Below the pieces are notes generated by a model. It made no database searches and had not been told where the DNA came from. It saw nothing but the letters and a program-made list of their open reading frames with translations. 64,000 nt of DNA from Dokdonella sp. (GTDB lineage Bacteria > Pseudomonadota > Gammaproteobacteria > Xanthomonadales > Rhodanobacteraceae), in the NCBI RefSeq assembly GCF_019634815.1, contig NZ_JAHCAP010000022.1, forward strand, positions 1 to 64,000, read 5' to 3'. The first letter of the stretch is position 1. Each line of letters starts with the position of its first letter. The translations under genes were made by a program, and so were the position numbers. Positions 25,830-39,183 of the stretch are shown here, piece after piece.

Positions 25830-27347
25830 TCAGCGGCCGCCGATGCGCGCGCCGATGTCCGGCGGCATTGCGTGCCGCGAGTGGCCGTCCGATGACGAGC
25901 TGGTAGCGTTTTGGTCGAGACCGTTGATCGACAAGGTGTTGGTGTTGCCCGGATCGAGCCAGTCGCGCAAGCGGTTTGCGCTCGAGTTGCCGCTGCCCGA
26001 CCAGGCCACCGAGAACTTGCCATAGCAATCGTGGCCGTCGTTGGGTTGGGTCGGCGCACTGGTGCTGCACAGGGCGTCGCCGCCCGACAGCGTGCCGATC
26101 ACGCGCCGCTCGCTGCCGTTGGCATTGCCGGCCTTGGAAAACAGTGCCGAACCCGAGGAGCCGCCTTCCGTGGTGCCTTGCGAATAGGGCCCGGTGAGCC
26201 AATGTGTGTTGTTGCCGGTGCCGCCAATGCAGTTGTTGGTGGTCGATGGTTGTGGGCCGGCGGTGATCTTCTTGGCGTCGCCCATTGGATGGTGAATGCC
26301 GACCGTGCCGCTGGGCGTGGCGCCGGTGGCATCCCATCCTGCGTAGTGGAGATTCCACGAGGCCTCGGGTGTACCACTGAGTTCAAGCAGGGTCGCATCC
26401 ACGTCTTCGCGCGTGGCGCGCAAGGTCGCACCGTGCTGGTCGTCATTGAAGTAGCCGCCGCTGGGCGGAATCAGGCTGCTGCAACTGGTTGACTGGTAGT
26501 TCCAGAAGACGGTGATCGATTGCGCTTCGGCGCTGGTGGAAATGCAGTGCGCCGCGGTAAGAAAGAAGTTGCGCCGATCACCGGGCACGTCGTTGAGCAG
26601 GGTGCCACTGCAGATGTAGGTGCCGCCGTCGGAATTGAACTCGTACTGGCCGACTGCGCGAATCTGGTCCGGATACGGCTGGCCGAGCGGACATACGACA
26701 TTGATGTTGCAGCTGCCCGAGGTTCCGGGACCGGTCGAGCCCTTGCTGCGGCCGAAGCGGTCGCGGAAGCCTGCGCCAACCGCGGTGATGCGCAGGTAGT
26801 CGTCGCCTTGGGCGATGGCCGCGGGGACCTGCAATTCGACCGTCGCCGTATCGCCGGGCACGAGTGGCGCATGGAAGCTGTCGGCGCTGGCGTCGGCGCG
26901 GGAGTACGGACCTTGGTAATAGCCGTCCGCGCCGATCACGTAGAGCCGTGCCCCGCGAGGCAGTGCGAAATGGCCGAACGTCAGACGCAGGTCGGTCGCC
27001 CCGGGTGCGCGCACGCTCAAGCGCCAGACTCGCAGGCCGTCGGCAAGCGCGTCCCAGCGCCCGTGTTCGGCGCTGTCGAAATCGACACTCTGCAAATCGG
27101 CAACCCGCTCGCGCTTGCTGCGCATGCCCTTGGCACTCTCTGCGCGGGCAAGTTCAGCACGCCGCGCCAGCGGATCGATGCCGCGCACGGTCTCGACTGG
27201 AATGTTTGCGCCGAGCTTGGCGTGGTCGCGCAGGGTGAGCGGCGGTTCACCCTGGCGTGCGTGTGCTGCAGACATGCACAAGGCCAGCGCGAGGGCGCAC
27301 AGGAGCCCATGGCGCAGGCGAAGAGCGGAAATCGTGGAACGGATCAT
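25830..27347 (-). CDS. Secreted trypsin-fold serine endopeptidase, lysyl-endopeptidase-like
   Basis: Preproprotein of 505 aa. The signal peptide ends at AAHA (residue 30). A propeptide-like region of about 180 residues (beta-rich, LRVWRLSVRAPGATDLRLTF) precedes the catalytic domain beginning near CNINVVCP (213-220). The triad is visible as His267 (LTAAHCIS), Asp317 (REDVDATLLEL) and Ser398 (EGGSSGSALF). GIHHPMGDAKKI and several cysteines match Achromobacter/Lysobacter lysyl endopeptidases (API). Cleavage preference for Lys is inferred from family only. The mature enzyme is expected outside the cell. The frame extends upstream of 27347 without a signal-like N-terminus, so the ATG there is chosen. 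Confidence 0.88.
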   Translation of the reverse strand: MIRSTISALRLRHGLLCALALALCMSAAHARQGEPPLTLRDHAKLGANIPVETVRGIDPLARRAELARAESAKGMRSKRERVADLQSVDFDSAEHGRWDALADGLRVWRLSVRAPGATDLRLTFGHFALPRGARLYVIGADGYYQGPYSRADASADSFHAPLVPGDTATVELQVPAAIAQGDDYLRITAVGAGFRDRFGRSKGSTGPGTSGSCNINVVCPLGQPYPDQIRAVGQYEFNSDGGTYICSGTLLNDVPGDRRNFFLTAAHCISTSAEAQSITVFWNYQSTSCSSLIPPSGGYFNDDQHGATLRATREDVDATLLELSGTPEASWNLHYAGWDATGATPSGTVGIHHPMGDAKKITAGPQPSTTNNCIGGTGNNTHWLTGPYSQGTTEGGSSGSALFSKAGNANGSERRVIGTLSGGDALCSTSAPTQPNDGHDCYGKFSVAWSGSGNSSANRLRDWLDPGNTNTLSINGLDQNATSSSSDGHSRHAMPPDIGARIGGR

Positions 27348-27601
27348 GGTCAGCCTCTGGATGGAAAGCGGAGATCGTGGTCGCGCTGCCCTTGGCGTGC
27401 GCAGGGTGGACGTTTCGCGGCATCGCATCGCCGCGGTTGCAGTTTTGCTGCGCCCTGTCGTTGACATGGGGCGGCCGCTTGCCCGTTCATGCGCAGCCAT
27501 TGAATCGGAATGTCGGTGTCCGTTGTTCCATGTTATCCGGGAGCGGGCTGCCCGGGGTCGAACCTTGATTGTGCATCCTTGGCTTTGTCGCAGCGCGGAT
27601 T

Positions 27602-28318
27602 TCAGTCTCGGTGCGCGGCATTGCGGTCGCGGCCAGCGCCCAGTCGCCGGTCGAGGCGGCCGAACAGTTTCTTGAACAGGCGCGAGAGCCGGCCGCGCCG
27701 GGTCTTGCGCTGCTTTTCCTCTTCACTGGTCAACCAGGCAATCTGGATCACGCGGCGCTCGCCCTCGTAGGGCAGGTGGCCGTGGAAGGAATTGTCGCTG
27801 CGACGGAATGCCGCGAGCGTGCCGAACAGCGGACGCACCTGCGGTACCACCATGTCGTCGATGTCGTCGATGCGCCTGAGAAAGCGCAGGCAGCCGCCAT
27901 CGGTATCCGGCCATTGTTCGTTGAGGTAGAGCAGGGCGGTCACGATTTTCGACTTGCTGTCGGTGTGGATGGTGCCGTGGCGCTTGTTGAGCGATCGACA
28001 GATCGTCACCAGCGAAGGTGATTTGCCGAGGTCGGCGAGGCCCAGGCGCGCACCGATCGCGTTGGCGATGCGCGGCGAAGCGAGTTCTTCGACGAGTCGG
28101 TTGAGCTCCGGCCCGCACTCGGCCGGGTCCCAGGGGAAGAATCCGGCGCCGGCATAGTGCGGAAAATCCCTGGCAAGGGCGTTGGCTGAGCTGGCCGGCA
28201 ATTGCCCTTGGGCCACCATGAATGCAAACGGTTCACTGCGCAGCAGGTTGTCCTCGCGCAACAGCTTGCGTTCATCCATCAGGGGCATTGGCGCAATCTC
28301 GGGCGCGGCTGTCGACAT
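27602..28318 (-). CDS. 2OG-Fe(II) oxygenase family protein
   Basis: Protein of 238 aa with a prolyl-4-hydroxylase-like double-stranded beta-helix. Iron ligands are His118 and Asp120 ([19 protein letters not shown]) and His179 ([10 protein letters not shown]); Arg189 (RRVIQIAWL) is placed to bind 2-oxoglutarate. The C-terminal 35 residues are strongly basic ([20 protein letters not shown]), which suggests nucleic acid or membrane contact. The substrate is unknown. It is divergent from carA with overlapping upstream regions. The region 27348-27601 upstream of the protease holds only that gene's presumed promoter. Confidence 0.85.
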   Translation of the reverse strand: MSTAAPEIAPMPLMDERKLLREDNLLRSEPFAFMVAQGQLPASSANALARDFPHYAGAGFFPWDPAECGPELNRLVEELASPRIANAIGARLGLADLGKSPSLVTICRSLNKRHGTIHTDSKSKIVTALLYLNEQWPDTDGGCLRFLRRIDDIDDMVVPQVRPLFGTLAAFRRSDNSFHGHLPYEGERRVIQIAWLTSEEEKQRKTRRGRLSRLFKKLFGRLDRRLGAGRDRNAAHRD

Positions 28319-28364
28319 GGGGCAAGCTCGCAGGTTTTTGCCAAGGATGATCATACGCGCACGG

Positions 28365-28393
28365 TGGACAGTGCGGCGCCACGTCTCTAAAAT
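28365..28393 (+). promoter_or_regulatory. Sigma-70-type promoter for carA
   Basis: -35 TGGACA (28365-28370), 17-bp spacer, -10 TAAAAT (28388-28393). The start would be near 28400, leaving a leader of about 105 nt before the carA ATG, with a small hairpin CTGG-TATTTT-CCAG inside. No known riboswitch is recognised in it. Confidence 0.6.
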
Positions 28394-28505
28394 GCGGCCT
28401 CGCCTCGATTCCTCCTTCATACGGCCCACGGACTGGTATTTTCCAGCCCGCGGGTTCTGCCGCACGCGGTATCGGCGGCCCTTGTTCCTGAACCCGGGCG
28501 TACGC

Positions 28506-29645
28506 ATGACCATTCCTGCATTGCTTGCACTCGCCGACGGCAGCCTGTTCCGCGGCGTGGCCATTGGCGCGCCCGGCCAGACCTGTGGCGAGATCGTGTT
28601 CAACACGGCGATGACCGGCTATCAGGAAATCCTGACCGACCCGTCCTATGCCCGGCAGATCGTCACACTGACCTATCCGCACATCGGCAACACCGGCTGC
28701 AATGCGGTGGATGCCGAATCCGACCGCGTGCACGCCGCCGGCCTCGTGATCCGCGACCTGCCGCTGGCCACCAGCAACTGGCGCAGCGAGGAAACGCTGG
28801 CCGCCTACCTCGAGCGCAATGGCATCGTGGCGATCGCACAGACCGATACGCGGCGCCTCACGCGCCTGCTCAGCAGTGGCGGCGCGCAGTCGGCCTGCAT
28901 CGTGGCCGGCACGCAGATCGACGAAGCGGCCGCGCTGGCAGCGGCGCGCGCGTTTCCGGGCATCGCCGGCGCGGATCTCGCCAAGGTCGTGTCGATTCGC
29001 GAGCGCCAGATCTGGCGCGATGGCAGCTACGATCTCGATTGCGGCAGTTTTGCCGCCGTGGCGCCACGCTACCGGATCGTCGCCTATGATTTCGGCGTCA
29101 AGCGCAACATCCTGCGCATGCTCGCCGACCGCGGCTGCGAGATCACCCTTGTGCCGGCGCAGACGCCCGCCAGCGAGGTGCTCACGCTCAGGCCTGATGG
29201 CGTGTTCCTTTCCAATGGCCCGGGTGATCCGGCCGCATGCGACTATGCGATCGCCGCGGTACGTGAATTTCTGCGCGCGAGGATTCCACTGTTCGGAATC
29301 TGCCTCGGCCACCAGCTGCTCGGATTGGCGTGTGGCGCGCAGACCGTCAAGATGAAGTTCAGCCATCATGGCGCAAACCATCCGGTGATCGACCTCGACA
29401 GTGGGAGGGTGATGATTTCCAGCCAGAACCACGGATTTGCCGTCGATGCGGCGACGCTGCCAGCCAATGTGCGGGCAACGCACCGTTCCTTGTTCGACGG
29501 TACATTGCAGGGGCTCGCGTTTTCCGATGCGCCTGCATTCGGCTTCCAGGGACACCCGGAAGCCAGTCCCGGCCCGCATGACGTGGCCGGCCTGTTCGAT
29601 CGTTTCATTGCACTCATGGAGGCGCACGCGGCTGCCGCGGCGTAA
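28506..29645 (+). CDS. carA: Carbamoyl-phosphate synthase small subunit (CarA)
   Basis: Glutaminase subunit of 379 aa that feeds ammonia to CarB for arginine and pyrimidine synthesis. The N-terminal domain starts [19 protein letters not shown] and has [18 protein letters not shown]. The class I glutamine amidotransferase domain shows [15 protein letters not shown], then the nucleophile elbow [15 protein letters not shown], and the His-Glu pair in [15 protein letters not shown]. The reading frame opens 108 codons upstream, but the start at 28506 matches the family. It is followed after 6 bp by a small secreted-protein gene and then carB. Confidence 0.97.
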   Translation: MTIPALLALADGSLFRGVAIGAPGQTCGEIVFNTAMTGYQEILTDPSYARQIVTLTYPHIGNTGCNAVDAESDRVHAAGLVIRDLPLATSNWRSEETLAAYLERNGIVAIAQTDTRRLTRLLSSGGAQSACIVAGTQIDEAAALAAARAFPGIAGADLAKVVSIRERQIWRDGSYDLDCGSFAAVAPRYRIVAYDFGVKRNILRMLADRGCEITLVPAQTPASEVLTLRPDGVFLSNGPGDPAACDYAIAAVREFLRARIPLFGICLGHQLLGLACGAQTVKMKFSHHGANHPVIDLDSGRVMISSQNHGFAVDAATLPANVRATHRSLFDGTLQGLAFSDAPAFGFQGHPEASPGPHDVAGLFDRFIALMEAHAAAAA

Positions 29646-29651
29646 ACGACA

Positions 29652-30099
29652 ATGGCCCGTATTCCATATTCGATCCTGATTGCCGTGGCCCTCGCTGCCA
29701 CCGCTCCGCTCGCGTTGGCCGCACAGACTCAGGCCGCCGCGCCAGCCAGTACCACCAAGGCCAAGGCCGCGGTCAAGGCGGATGCAAAAATCGATGCGCA
29801 TGGCAAGCAAGCGCCGGCAGACACGCTGGCTGTCGCCGAGCCGGCCAAGCCGATCGCCAAATTGGTCCAATACCCCGAGCTCGAAACGCGCGTCGGCGAC
29901 ACCGTGATCGTCGAAACGACCTTCGATACCGTGCGCCGCGGCAAATTGATCAAGTACACGAATGTGGGGATCACGCTGCAACTCGGTCCCGAAAACGGCT
30001 CGATCGAACTCGACATTCCGCGTGAAACCGTGCGCAACGTCAGCGTCGCGGCCAAGACGGCCGAAGAGCAGCCGGCCGCGGCCAAGCAGGATGCGGGCA

Positions 30100-30116
<17 letters not shown>
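29652..30116 (+). CDS. Small secreted protein of unknown function between carA and carB
   Basis: Protein of 154 aa with a signal peptide ([23 protein letters not shown]), an Ala/Lys-rich low-complexity linker (about 25-70), then a compact beta-rich domain, [56 protein letters not shown] (about 77-132), and a second Ala/Lys-rich tail. The core pattern ([26 protein letters not shown]) resembles an SH3/Sm-like barrel. I do not recognise a named family. It sits 6 bp after carA, and carB starts inside its last codons, so it is locked into the car operon. Such an insertion is shared by some xanthomonads as far as I recall; the reason is unknown. Confidence 0.8.
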
Positions 30117-33332
<3,216 letters not shown>

Positions 33333-33336
<4 letters not shown>

Positions 33337-33812
33337 ATCGTCCGCCGATGACCAGGAAGGGCGCCGAGCGCCTGCGTGGTGAACTCGAGCGCCTCAAGAG
33401 CGAGGAGCGTCCGCGCATCATCGCCGCGATCGCCGAGGCGCGCGCGCATGGCGATCTCAAGGAAAACGCCGAATACCATGCCGCGCGTGAATTGCAGGGC
33501 TTCATCGAAGGGCGCATCAAGGAACTCGAAGCGGCATTGTCGACCGCCGAGGTGATCGACGTCGCGCGCCTGAATGCGGGCAAGCGCATCGTGTTCGGTG
33601 CGATCGTCGAACTCGCCGACGAGGATTCTGGTGAGGAAATCACCTACCAGATCGTCGGCGACCTCGAAGCCGACATCAAGCAGCGCCTGATCTCGGTGTC
33701 CTCGCCGTTTGCGCGCGCGCTGATCGGCAAGAACGAAGGCGACAGCTTCGAGTTCACCGCGCCCAATGGCACGCGCAACTACGAAATCGTGGCGGTGCGT
33801 TACGAAGCCTGA
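33333..33812 (+). CDS. greA: Transcription elongation factor GreA
   Basis: Protein of 159 aa. The N-terminal coiled coil carries the acidic tip that stimulates RNA polymerase transcript cleavage ([28 protein letters not shown], with the [11 protein letters not shown] signature), followed by the FKBP-like C-terminal domain ([33 protein letters not shown]). It overlaps carB by ATGA at 33333-33336, so it is translated from the carAB transcript. The carB-greA link is common in Gammaproteobacteria. Confidence 0.97.
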
Positions 33813-33854
33813 GCGCGGAGCGGTGCCTGCCGCGATGCGCTTCCTCGTGCCGGC

Positions 33855-35612
33855 ATGAAGGTCGCAGCGATCCGCCGCCGTGCCATTGTGGATGCCTCGC
33901 ACTGGCCGGCCAGCGTGCATCCACTGCTGGCGCGCATCTATGCGCTGCGCGGCTTGCGGCCGCCTGATCTTGAACGCACAGGACTTGCCGATCTGCTGCC
34001 GCCCGGCTTGCTGGGGGGCACCCGGCAAGCCTGCGATCTGCTGGTCGCGGCAATCGAGCGCGATGCGCGCGTCTGCGTGGTCGGTGATTTCGATGCCGAC
34101 GGCGCGACCGCAACGGCGCTCGCCTTGCGTGGCCTGCGCCTGCTCGGCGCGCGCAATCTCGGCTATCGCGTACCCAACCGCGCGCGTGAAGGCTACGGCC
34201 TGTCGCGCGCGCTGGTCGAGTCACTGCTTGACACGGATCGCCCCGATTTGATCCTCACCGTCGACAACGGCATCGCCAGTGTCGACGGAGTCGCAGCGGC
34301 CAAGGCACTCGGCGTCGAGGTGATAGTCACCGATCACCATCTACCCGGGCCGCAGTTGCCAGCGGCTGCGGCGATCGTCAATCCGCTGCTCGATGAAGCA
34401 CGTGCGCAAGGCCGCCCCTCGCCCTTGCGCCATCTCGCCGGCGTGGGCGTGATGTTCTATCTGCTGCTCGCCCTGCGAGCGCGCCTGTTTCCGCGCGACA
34501 CGCCGGAGTGCGCGCGCGCGTCGGCGCCGCGGCCGGATCTGTCGCAACTGCTCGACCTGGTGGCGCTGGGCACGGTCGCTGATCTGGTCCCGCTGGATGC
34601 CAACAACCGCATCCTCGTCGCCGCCGGGCTGCGCCGGATTCGTGCCGGTCGGGCGTGTGCCGGGATCGCGGCACTGTTGCGCGCAGCCAAGCGTGATGCG
34701 GCGCGCGTGGTGGCCGCCGATCTCGGCTTTGCGCTCGGCCCGCGCGTGAACGCTGCGGGGCGACTCGAAGACATGAGCCTGGGCATCGAATGTCTGCTCA
34801 GCGATGACGCGCAGCGTGCCCACTCGCTGGCGGCAGAACTGTCGGCGATCAATGCCCAACGACAAGGGTTGCAGGCGGCAATGGTCGCGCAGGCAGAAGA
34901 AATGGTGATGAAATTTCTCGCGCGCCACGGCGAGGATGGCCTGCCTTGCGGGATCGTGCTGCACGAGCCCGACTGGCATCCGGGTGTGGTCGGCCTGGTC
35001 GCTTCAAGGCTCAAGGAGCGCTTGCATCGCCCCGTGATCGCCTGTGCACCCGCTGAATCCGGCAGCGGCGAATTGCGCGGCTCGGCGCGTTCGATTGCGG
35101 GCTTCCATCTGCGTGACGCACTGGCCGAAGTCGATGTGCGCTGTCCGGGGCTGATCACGCGCTTCGGCGGGCACGCGATGGCTGCGGGCCTGAGCGTGCC
35201 GATCGAGCGGCTCGGGCAACTGGCGGTCGAATTCGACACGGTTGCGCGCGAGCGGCTCGATGCGCAGGCGCTCGAGCACTTCGTATGGAGCGATGGCGAG
35301 CCCGCGGTCAATGACTTCACGCTCACGGCCGCGCGGGCGTTGCGCGATGGCGGGCCGTGGGGGCAGGGCTTTGCCGAGCCGGTGTTCGACTCCGTGTTCA
35401 CGGTCGAGGCCTGGCGTGCGATCGGCGAACGCCATCTGAAACTGTCGCTGCGCGCAGGCGATGGCGATGCGGTGTTCGATGCCATCCTGTTCGACGCCGC
35501 CGAATGCATGCCACCACCGCCGCGCATCAAGGCCTTGTTCCAGCTCGAGGTCAACGAATGGAACGGGCGCGAGAGCCTGCAACTCCTGCTGCGTCAGATC
35601 GAGCCGGCCTGA
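33855..35612 (+). CDS. recJ: Single-stranded-DNA-specific exonuclease RecJ
   Basis: 5'-3' ssDNA exonuclease of 585 aa (E. coli 577) of the DHH superfamily, acting in the RecF pathway and mismatch repair. Motif I is VVGDFDADGATATALALRGL (usually DYDADG; here Phe replaces Tyr), motif II is LILTVDNGIAS, and the DHH signature is VIVTDHHLPGPQLP. The DHHA1 nucleic-acid-binding signature is LITRFGGHAMAAGLSV, and the OB-fold lies at the C-terminus. It follows greA by 42 bp. The start at 33855 gives the family N-terminus. Confidence 0.96.
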   Translation: MKVAAIRRRAIVDASHWPASVHPLLARIYALRGLRPPDLERTGLADLLPPGLLGGTRQACDLLVAAIERDARVCVVGDFDADGATATALALRGLRLLGARNLGYRVPNRAREGYGLSRALVESLLDTDRPDLILTVDNGIASVDGVAAAKALGVEVIVTDHHLPGPQLPAAAAIVNPLLDEARAQGRPSPLRHLAGVGVMFYLLLALRARLFPRDTPECARASAPRPDLSQLLDLVALGTVADLVPLDANNRILVAAGLRRIRAGRACAGIAALLRAAKRDAARVVAADLGFALGPRVNAAGRLEDMSLGIECLLSDDAQRAHSLAAELSAINAQRQGLQAAMVAQAEEMVMKFLARHGEDGLPCGIVLHEPDWHPGVVGLVASRLKERLHRPVIACAPAESGSGELRGSARSIAGFHLRDALAEVDVRCPGLITRFGGHAMAAGLSVPIERLGQLAVEFDTVARERLDAQALEHFVWSDGEPAVNDFTLTAARALRDGGPWGQGFAEPVFDSVFTVEAWRAIGERHLKLSLRAGDGDAVFDAILFDAAECMPPPPRIKALFQLEVNEWNGRESLQLLLRQIEPA

Positions 35613-35669
35613 GCGGGTGAGCGCGATGTCTGCGGCCATACTCGCGCGAGCGGAATCGGGGTCAGTTCA

Positions 35670-36251
35670 ATGAGGCCTGTCTTGCGTTGCCTGCGTTTGA
35701 CCGCGGCAACGCTGCTTGCGTTGCTGATGGCCGCCTGCGTGGCCCATCAACTGGTGCAGCTGATCGCGGCGGCGCTGCCGTCGACGCCGGGTCTTGCGAT
35801 CGGCGAACCGGAGGTTTGGGCCAGTGTCCGCTTCGATGCAGTGCATAGGCGCCGCATCAACGTGCCGGGTCTCGACCTGCGACTGCTTGCGCAGCGCTAT
35901 CGGTTCGAACTCGATGGGCGTTCGCATGAAGCCACGCGCATCCGCCTGGAGCGAGCATGGCCGGGTCGCGCTGACGAAGTTCCCGAACGGGTTGATGTCC
36001 ATTTCTTGCCGACGTCGCCGCGACTGGCGATTGCCGATCCGGCGCTGTCACCGCTGCTGTGGTTCTTCTTGCTGTGCGCTGGCATTCCGGTGCTCGTCTT
36101 GATGTGGCGACCGAGGTGGATGGCAGCCTGGATGCTGCGTACCGTGCGCGCCTTGCCGGCGCGGCCGCTGCGCGAGGATGTCGCCAACAGCGTTCAGGGT
36201 GGGCCGAGCGCGCGTTCGGCAAAACCGCATCCAAGGCGAAGCGGGCGCTGA
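35670..36251 (+). CDS. Bitopic membrane protein, possibly DUF3592-like
   Basis: Protein of 193 aa with two hydrophobic segments (about 8-38 and 126-144) flanking a beta-rich extracytoplasmic loop (EVWASVRFDAVHRRRINVPGLDLRLLAQRYRFELDGRSHEATRIRLERAW...). The layout of two TM helices around a loop that ends in VDVHFLPTSPRLAIADPA is like DUF3592 proteins, but the match is by eye and weak. The basic C-terminal tail (SARSAKPHPRRSGR) is probably cytoplasmic. It lies between recJ and prfB on the same strand; no function can be assigned. Confidence 0.65.
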   Translation: MRPVLRCLRLTAATLLALLMAACVAHQLVQLIAAALPSTPGLAIGEPEVWASVRFDAVHRRRINVPGLDLRLLAQRYRFELDGRSHEATRIRLERAWPGRADEVPERVDVHFLPTSPRLAIADPALSPLLWFFLLCAGIPVLVLMWRPRWMAAWMLRTVRALPARPLREDVANSVQGGPSARSAKPHPRRSGR

Positions 36252-36301
36252 TTCCGCATACGGGCAGGCTCGGTGCTGCGCTGCAGTAGGCGCGACCGAT
36301 T

Positions 36302-36310
36302 TGCTATGCT
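36302..36310 (+). promoter_or_regulatory. Extended -10 promoter candidate for prfB
   Basis: TG-C-TATGCT is an extended -10 element 32 nt before the prfB ATG, with no convincing -35. It would give a leader of about 25 nt. Confidence 0.35.
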
Positions 36311-36341
36311 CCACGATCTTTTTCCGCACGCCAGCCCCGCC

Positions 36342-37467
36342 ATGATCGAGACCAATCCAATTCACGCGCGCATCGCCGATCTCAAGGATCGCGTGGCTTC
36401 GCTCAGGGGGTTTCTTTGACTACCCGGCCAAGGCCGAGCGGCTCGAGGAAGTCAGTCGCGAACTCGAAAGCCCCGATGTCTGGAACAACCCGCAGCGCGC
36501 CCAGGATCTGGGCAAGGAACGCGCCTCGCTCGAGCGCATCGTCGGCGGCATCCGCAGCCTGACCGACAGTCTCGGCGAGGCCGGCGACCTGCTCGATCTT
36601 GCCATTGCCGAGGAAGACGAGGGCACCGCGCTGGCCGTGGATGCCGATGTCGAAGGACTGGCGCGGCAGGTTGAGCAACTCGAGTTCCAGCGCATGTTTT
36701 CCGGCGAGATGGACAGCGCGAACGCCTTCGTCGACATTCAGGCCGGCGCCGGCGGCACCGAGGCGCAGGACTGGGCCGAAATGCTGCTGCGCATGTACCT
36801 GCGCTGGGCCGAGGCCAAGGGCTGGAAGACCGAACTGCTCGAAGCCAGCGCGGGTGAAGTGGCCGGCATCAAGAGCGCGACCTTCCGCGTCGAGGGCGAT
36901 TACGCTTACGGCTGGCTCAAGACCGAAATCGGCGTGCATCGCCTCGTGCGCAAGTCGCCGTTTGATTCGGACAACCGCCGCCACACCAGTTTCACCTCGG
37001 TGTTCGTCTCGCCCGAAGTCGATGACGACATCGACATCGAGATCAATCCGGCCGATCTCAAGACCGATGTGTATCGATCATCGGGTGCCGGCGGACAGCA
37101 CGTCAACAAGACCGAATCGGCGGTGCGCATCACCCATGTGCCCTCGGGTGTGGTGGTGGCCTGCCAGACCGAACGCAGCCAGCACGCCAACCGCGATCGC
37201 GCGATGAAGATGCTCAAGGCCAAGCTCTACGAGATCGAGGTACAAAAGCGCAACGCCGAAAAGGACAAGCTGGAAGCGAGCAAGTCCGACATCGGTTGGG
37301 GCAGTCAGATCCGCAATTACGTGCTGGATCAGTCGCGCATCAAGGATCTGCGCACCGGGATCGAGCGCAGCGACACCCAGAAGGTACTCGACGGCGACCT
37401 CGACGAGTTCATCGAAGGCAGCCTCAAGGCGGGCCTGGAAGCCGGCGCCAGGCGCGTCGATGCCTGA
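36342..37467 (+). CDS. prfB: Peptide chain release factor 2, expressed by programmed +1 frameshift
   Basis: RF2, which reads UAA and UGA, of 374 aa after frameshifting: join(36342..36416, 36418..37467). Zero-frame translation from ATG 36342 reaches an in-frame TGA as codon 26 (36417-36419). The shift site is intact: internal Shine-Dalgarno AGGGGG (36405-36410), 3-nt spacer, CTT (36414-36416), TGA, C. Slipping +1 at CTT gives GAC TAC CCG and continues to the stop at 37467. With this join the anticodon-like SPF tripeptide is at residues 205-207 and GGQ at 250-252, exactly as in E. coli. RF2 shortage therefore raises its own synthesis. lysS follows after 17 bp, as in E. coli. Confidence 0.97.
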
Positions 37468-37484
37468 TTGAAGGAACGCAAGCA

Positions 37485-39053
37485 ATGAGCAAGCAGATAC
37501 CGCCAACACAATCGACAGCGGTTCCGTCCGTGCAAGCGGGAGAGCGATTTGGCGAACAGACCGACATTCTTCCAGTCGACGAAAACCGCCTGATCGCCGA
37601 GCGCCGCGAGAAACTGCGCGCGCTGCGTGCGCAGGGCATTGCCTTCCCCAACGATTTCGCGCCCGATGCATTTGCCGGCGACCTGCATGCGCAGTACGAA
37701 GGCAACAGCGCCGAGGAGGTCGAGGCAGCGCAGCGTCTGGTGCGTGTTGCCGGCCGCATCATGAGCAAGCGCGATGCCGGCAAGCTCGCCTTCGTCCACA
37801 TCCAGGACATGAGCGGCCGCATCCAGCTCTTCATTCAGATCAACGCGATCGGCGCCGAGGCCTTCGAAGCTTTCAAGGGCTGGGACATCGGCGACATCGT
37901 CGGTGCCACGGGTCGCCTCATGCGCACCAAGACCGGGGAATTGAGCGTGCGCGTGGAGCAGTTGCAACTGCTCACCAAGTCTTTGCGGCCCTTGCCCGAC
38001 AAGTGGCATGGCATGGCCGACATCGAGCAGCGCTATCGCCAGCGCTACGTCGATCTCATCGTCACTCCCGAGTCGCGGCGCGTGTTCGAGTTGCGATCAC
38101 GCATCGTGCGTCACATTCGTACCTTCCTCGACGCGCAACGTTTCCTCGAGGTGGAAACGCCGATGATGCACGTGATCCCGGGCGGCGCCACTGCGCGCCC
38201 GTTCATCACCCACCACAACGCGCTCGATCTCGATCTCTACCTGCGCGTCGCGCCCGAGCTCTACCTCAAGCGCCTCGTGGTCGGCGGATTCGAACGCGTC
38301 TACGAGATCAACCGGAACTTCCGCAACGAGGGCGTGTCGACCCGGCACAACCCCGAGTTCACCATGCTCGAGCTGTATCAGGCCTACGCCACCTACAACG
38401 AGATCATGGACATCACCGAGGCGATGATCCGCAGCGCCGCGCAGGATGTGATCGGCTCGGCGGCCCTGAACTGGGAAGGCGTGGCCATCGATGTCGGACC
38501 GGCGTTCCGGCGCTGGAAGATGGAAGATGCGGTGCTCGAGCACAATCCGCAGATCGCCCGCTCCGATCTGCGCGACCGCGCGCGCATCGCCGCGCATGCC
38601 GAAAAGCTCGGCGTGCACGTCAAGCCCGGCTACGGCTGGGGCAAGATCGTGCTCGAGATCTTCGAGAAGACGGTCGAGCAGACCCTGATCCAGCCGACTT
38701 TCATCACCACCCACCCGACCGAGGTCTCGCCGCTGGCGCGTGCCAACGATCAGGATCCCGGGGTCACCGACCGCTTCGAGCTGTTCATCGGCGGCAAGGA
38801 GATCGCCAATGGCTTCTCCGAGCTCAACGATCCGGAGGACCAGGCGGCGCGCTTTCGCGCCCAGGTTGCGGCGATGGACTCGGGCGACGACGAGGCGATG
38901 CATTTTGATGCCGACTACATCCGCGCGCTCGAGGTCGGCTTGCCGCCGACCGGCGGCTTGGGAGTGGGCATCGACCGGCTGGTGATGCTGCTCGTCGATG
39001 TGCCCTCGATCCGCGATGTGCTGCTGTTCCCCTACATGCGGCCGCAGGCCTGA
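37485..39053 (+). CDS. lysS: Lysyl-tRNA synthetase, class II (LysS)
   Basis: Enzyme of 522 aa. The N-terminal OB-fold anticodon-binding domain ([30 protein letters not shown]) lies at about 90-170. Catalytic motif 1 is near [31 protein letters not shown], motif 2 is [23 protein letters not shown], and motif 3 is [13 protein letters not shown] 38-residue N-terminal tail ([13 protein letters not shown]...) is longer than in E. coli and of no clear role. AAGGAA precedes the ATG at 37485, which fixes the start over the longer frame. Probably co-transcribed with prfB. Confidence 0.96.
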   Translation: MSKQIPPTQSTAVPSVQAGERFGEQTDILPVDENRLIAERREKLRALRAQGIAFPNDFAPDAFAGDLHAQYEGNSAEEVEAAQRLVRVAGRIMSKRDAGKLAFVHIQDMSGRIQLFIQINAIGAEAFEAFKGWDIGDIVGATGRLMRTKTGELSVRVEQLQLLTKSLRPLPDKWHGMADIEQRYRQRYVDLIVTPESRRVFELRSRIVRHIRTFLDAQRFLEVETPMMHVIPGGATARPFITHHNALDLDLYLRVAPELYLKRLVVGGFERVYEINRNFRNEGVSTRHNPEFTMLELYQAYATYNEIMDITEAMIRSAAQDVIGSAALNWEGVAIDVGPAFRRWKMEDAVLEHNPQIARSDLRDRARIAAHAEKLGVHVKPGYGWGKIVLEIFEKTVEQTLIQPTFITTHPTEVSPLARANDQDPGVTDRFELFIGGKEIANGFSELNDPEDQAARFRAQVAAMDSGDDEAMHFDADYIRALEVGLPPTGGLGVGIDRLVMLLVDVPSIRDVLLFPYMRPQA

Positions 39054-39183
39054 ATCTTGCATGGGCTTCGTTGCCGCGGCAGGGCGACGGGTTGCGGCTG
39101 GAGGGAATACGAACCCTTGATGGGTTGACGAGCGTGACGGAGGCGACCAAATTGGGCCGTTGCAAGCCATCCCGGGGGGGTGA

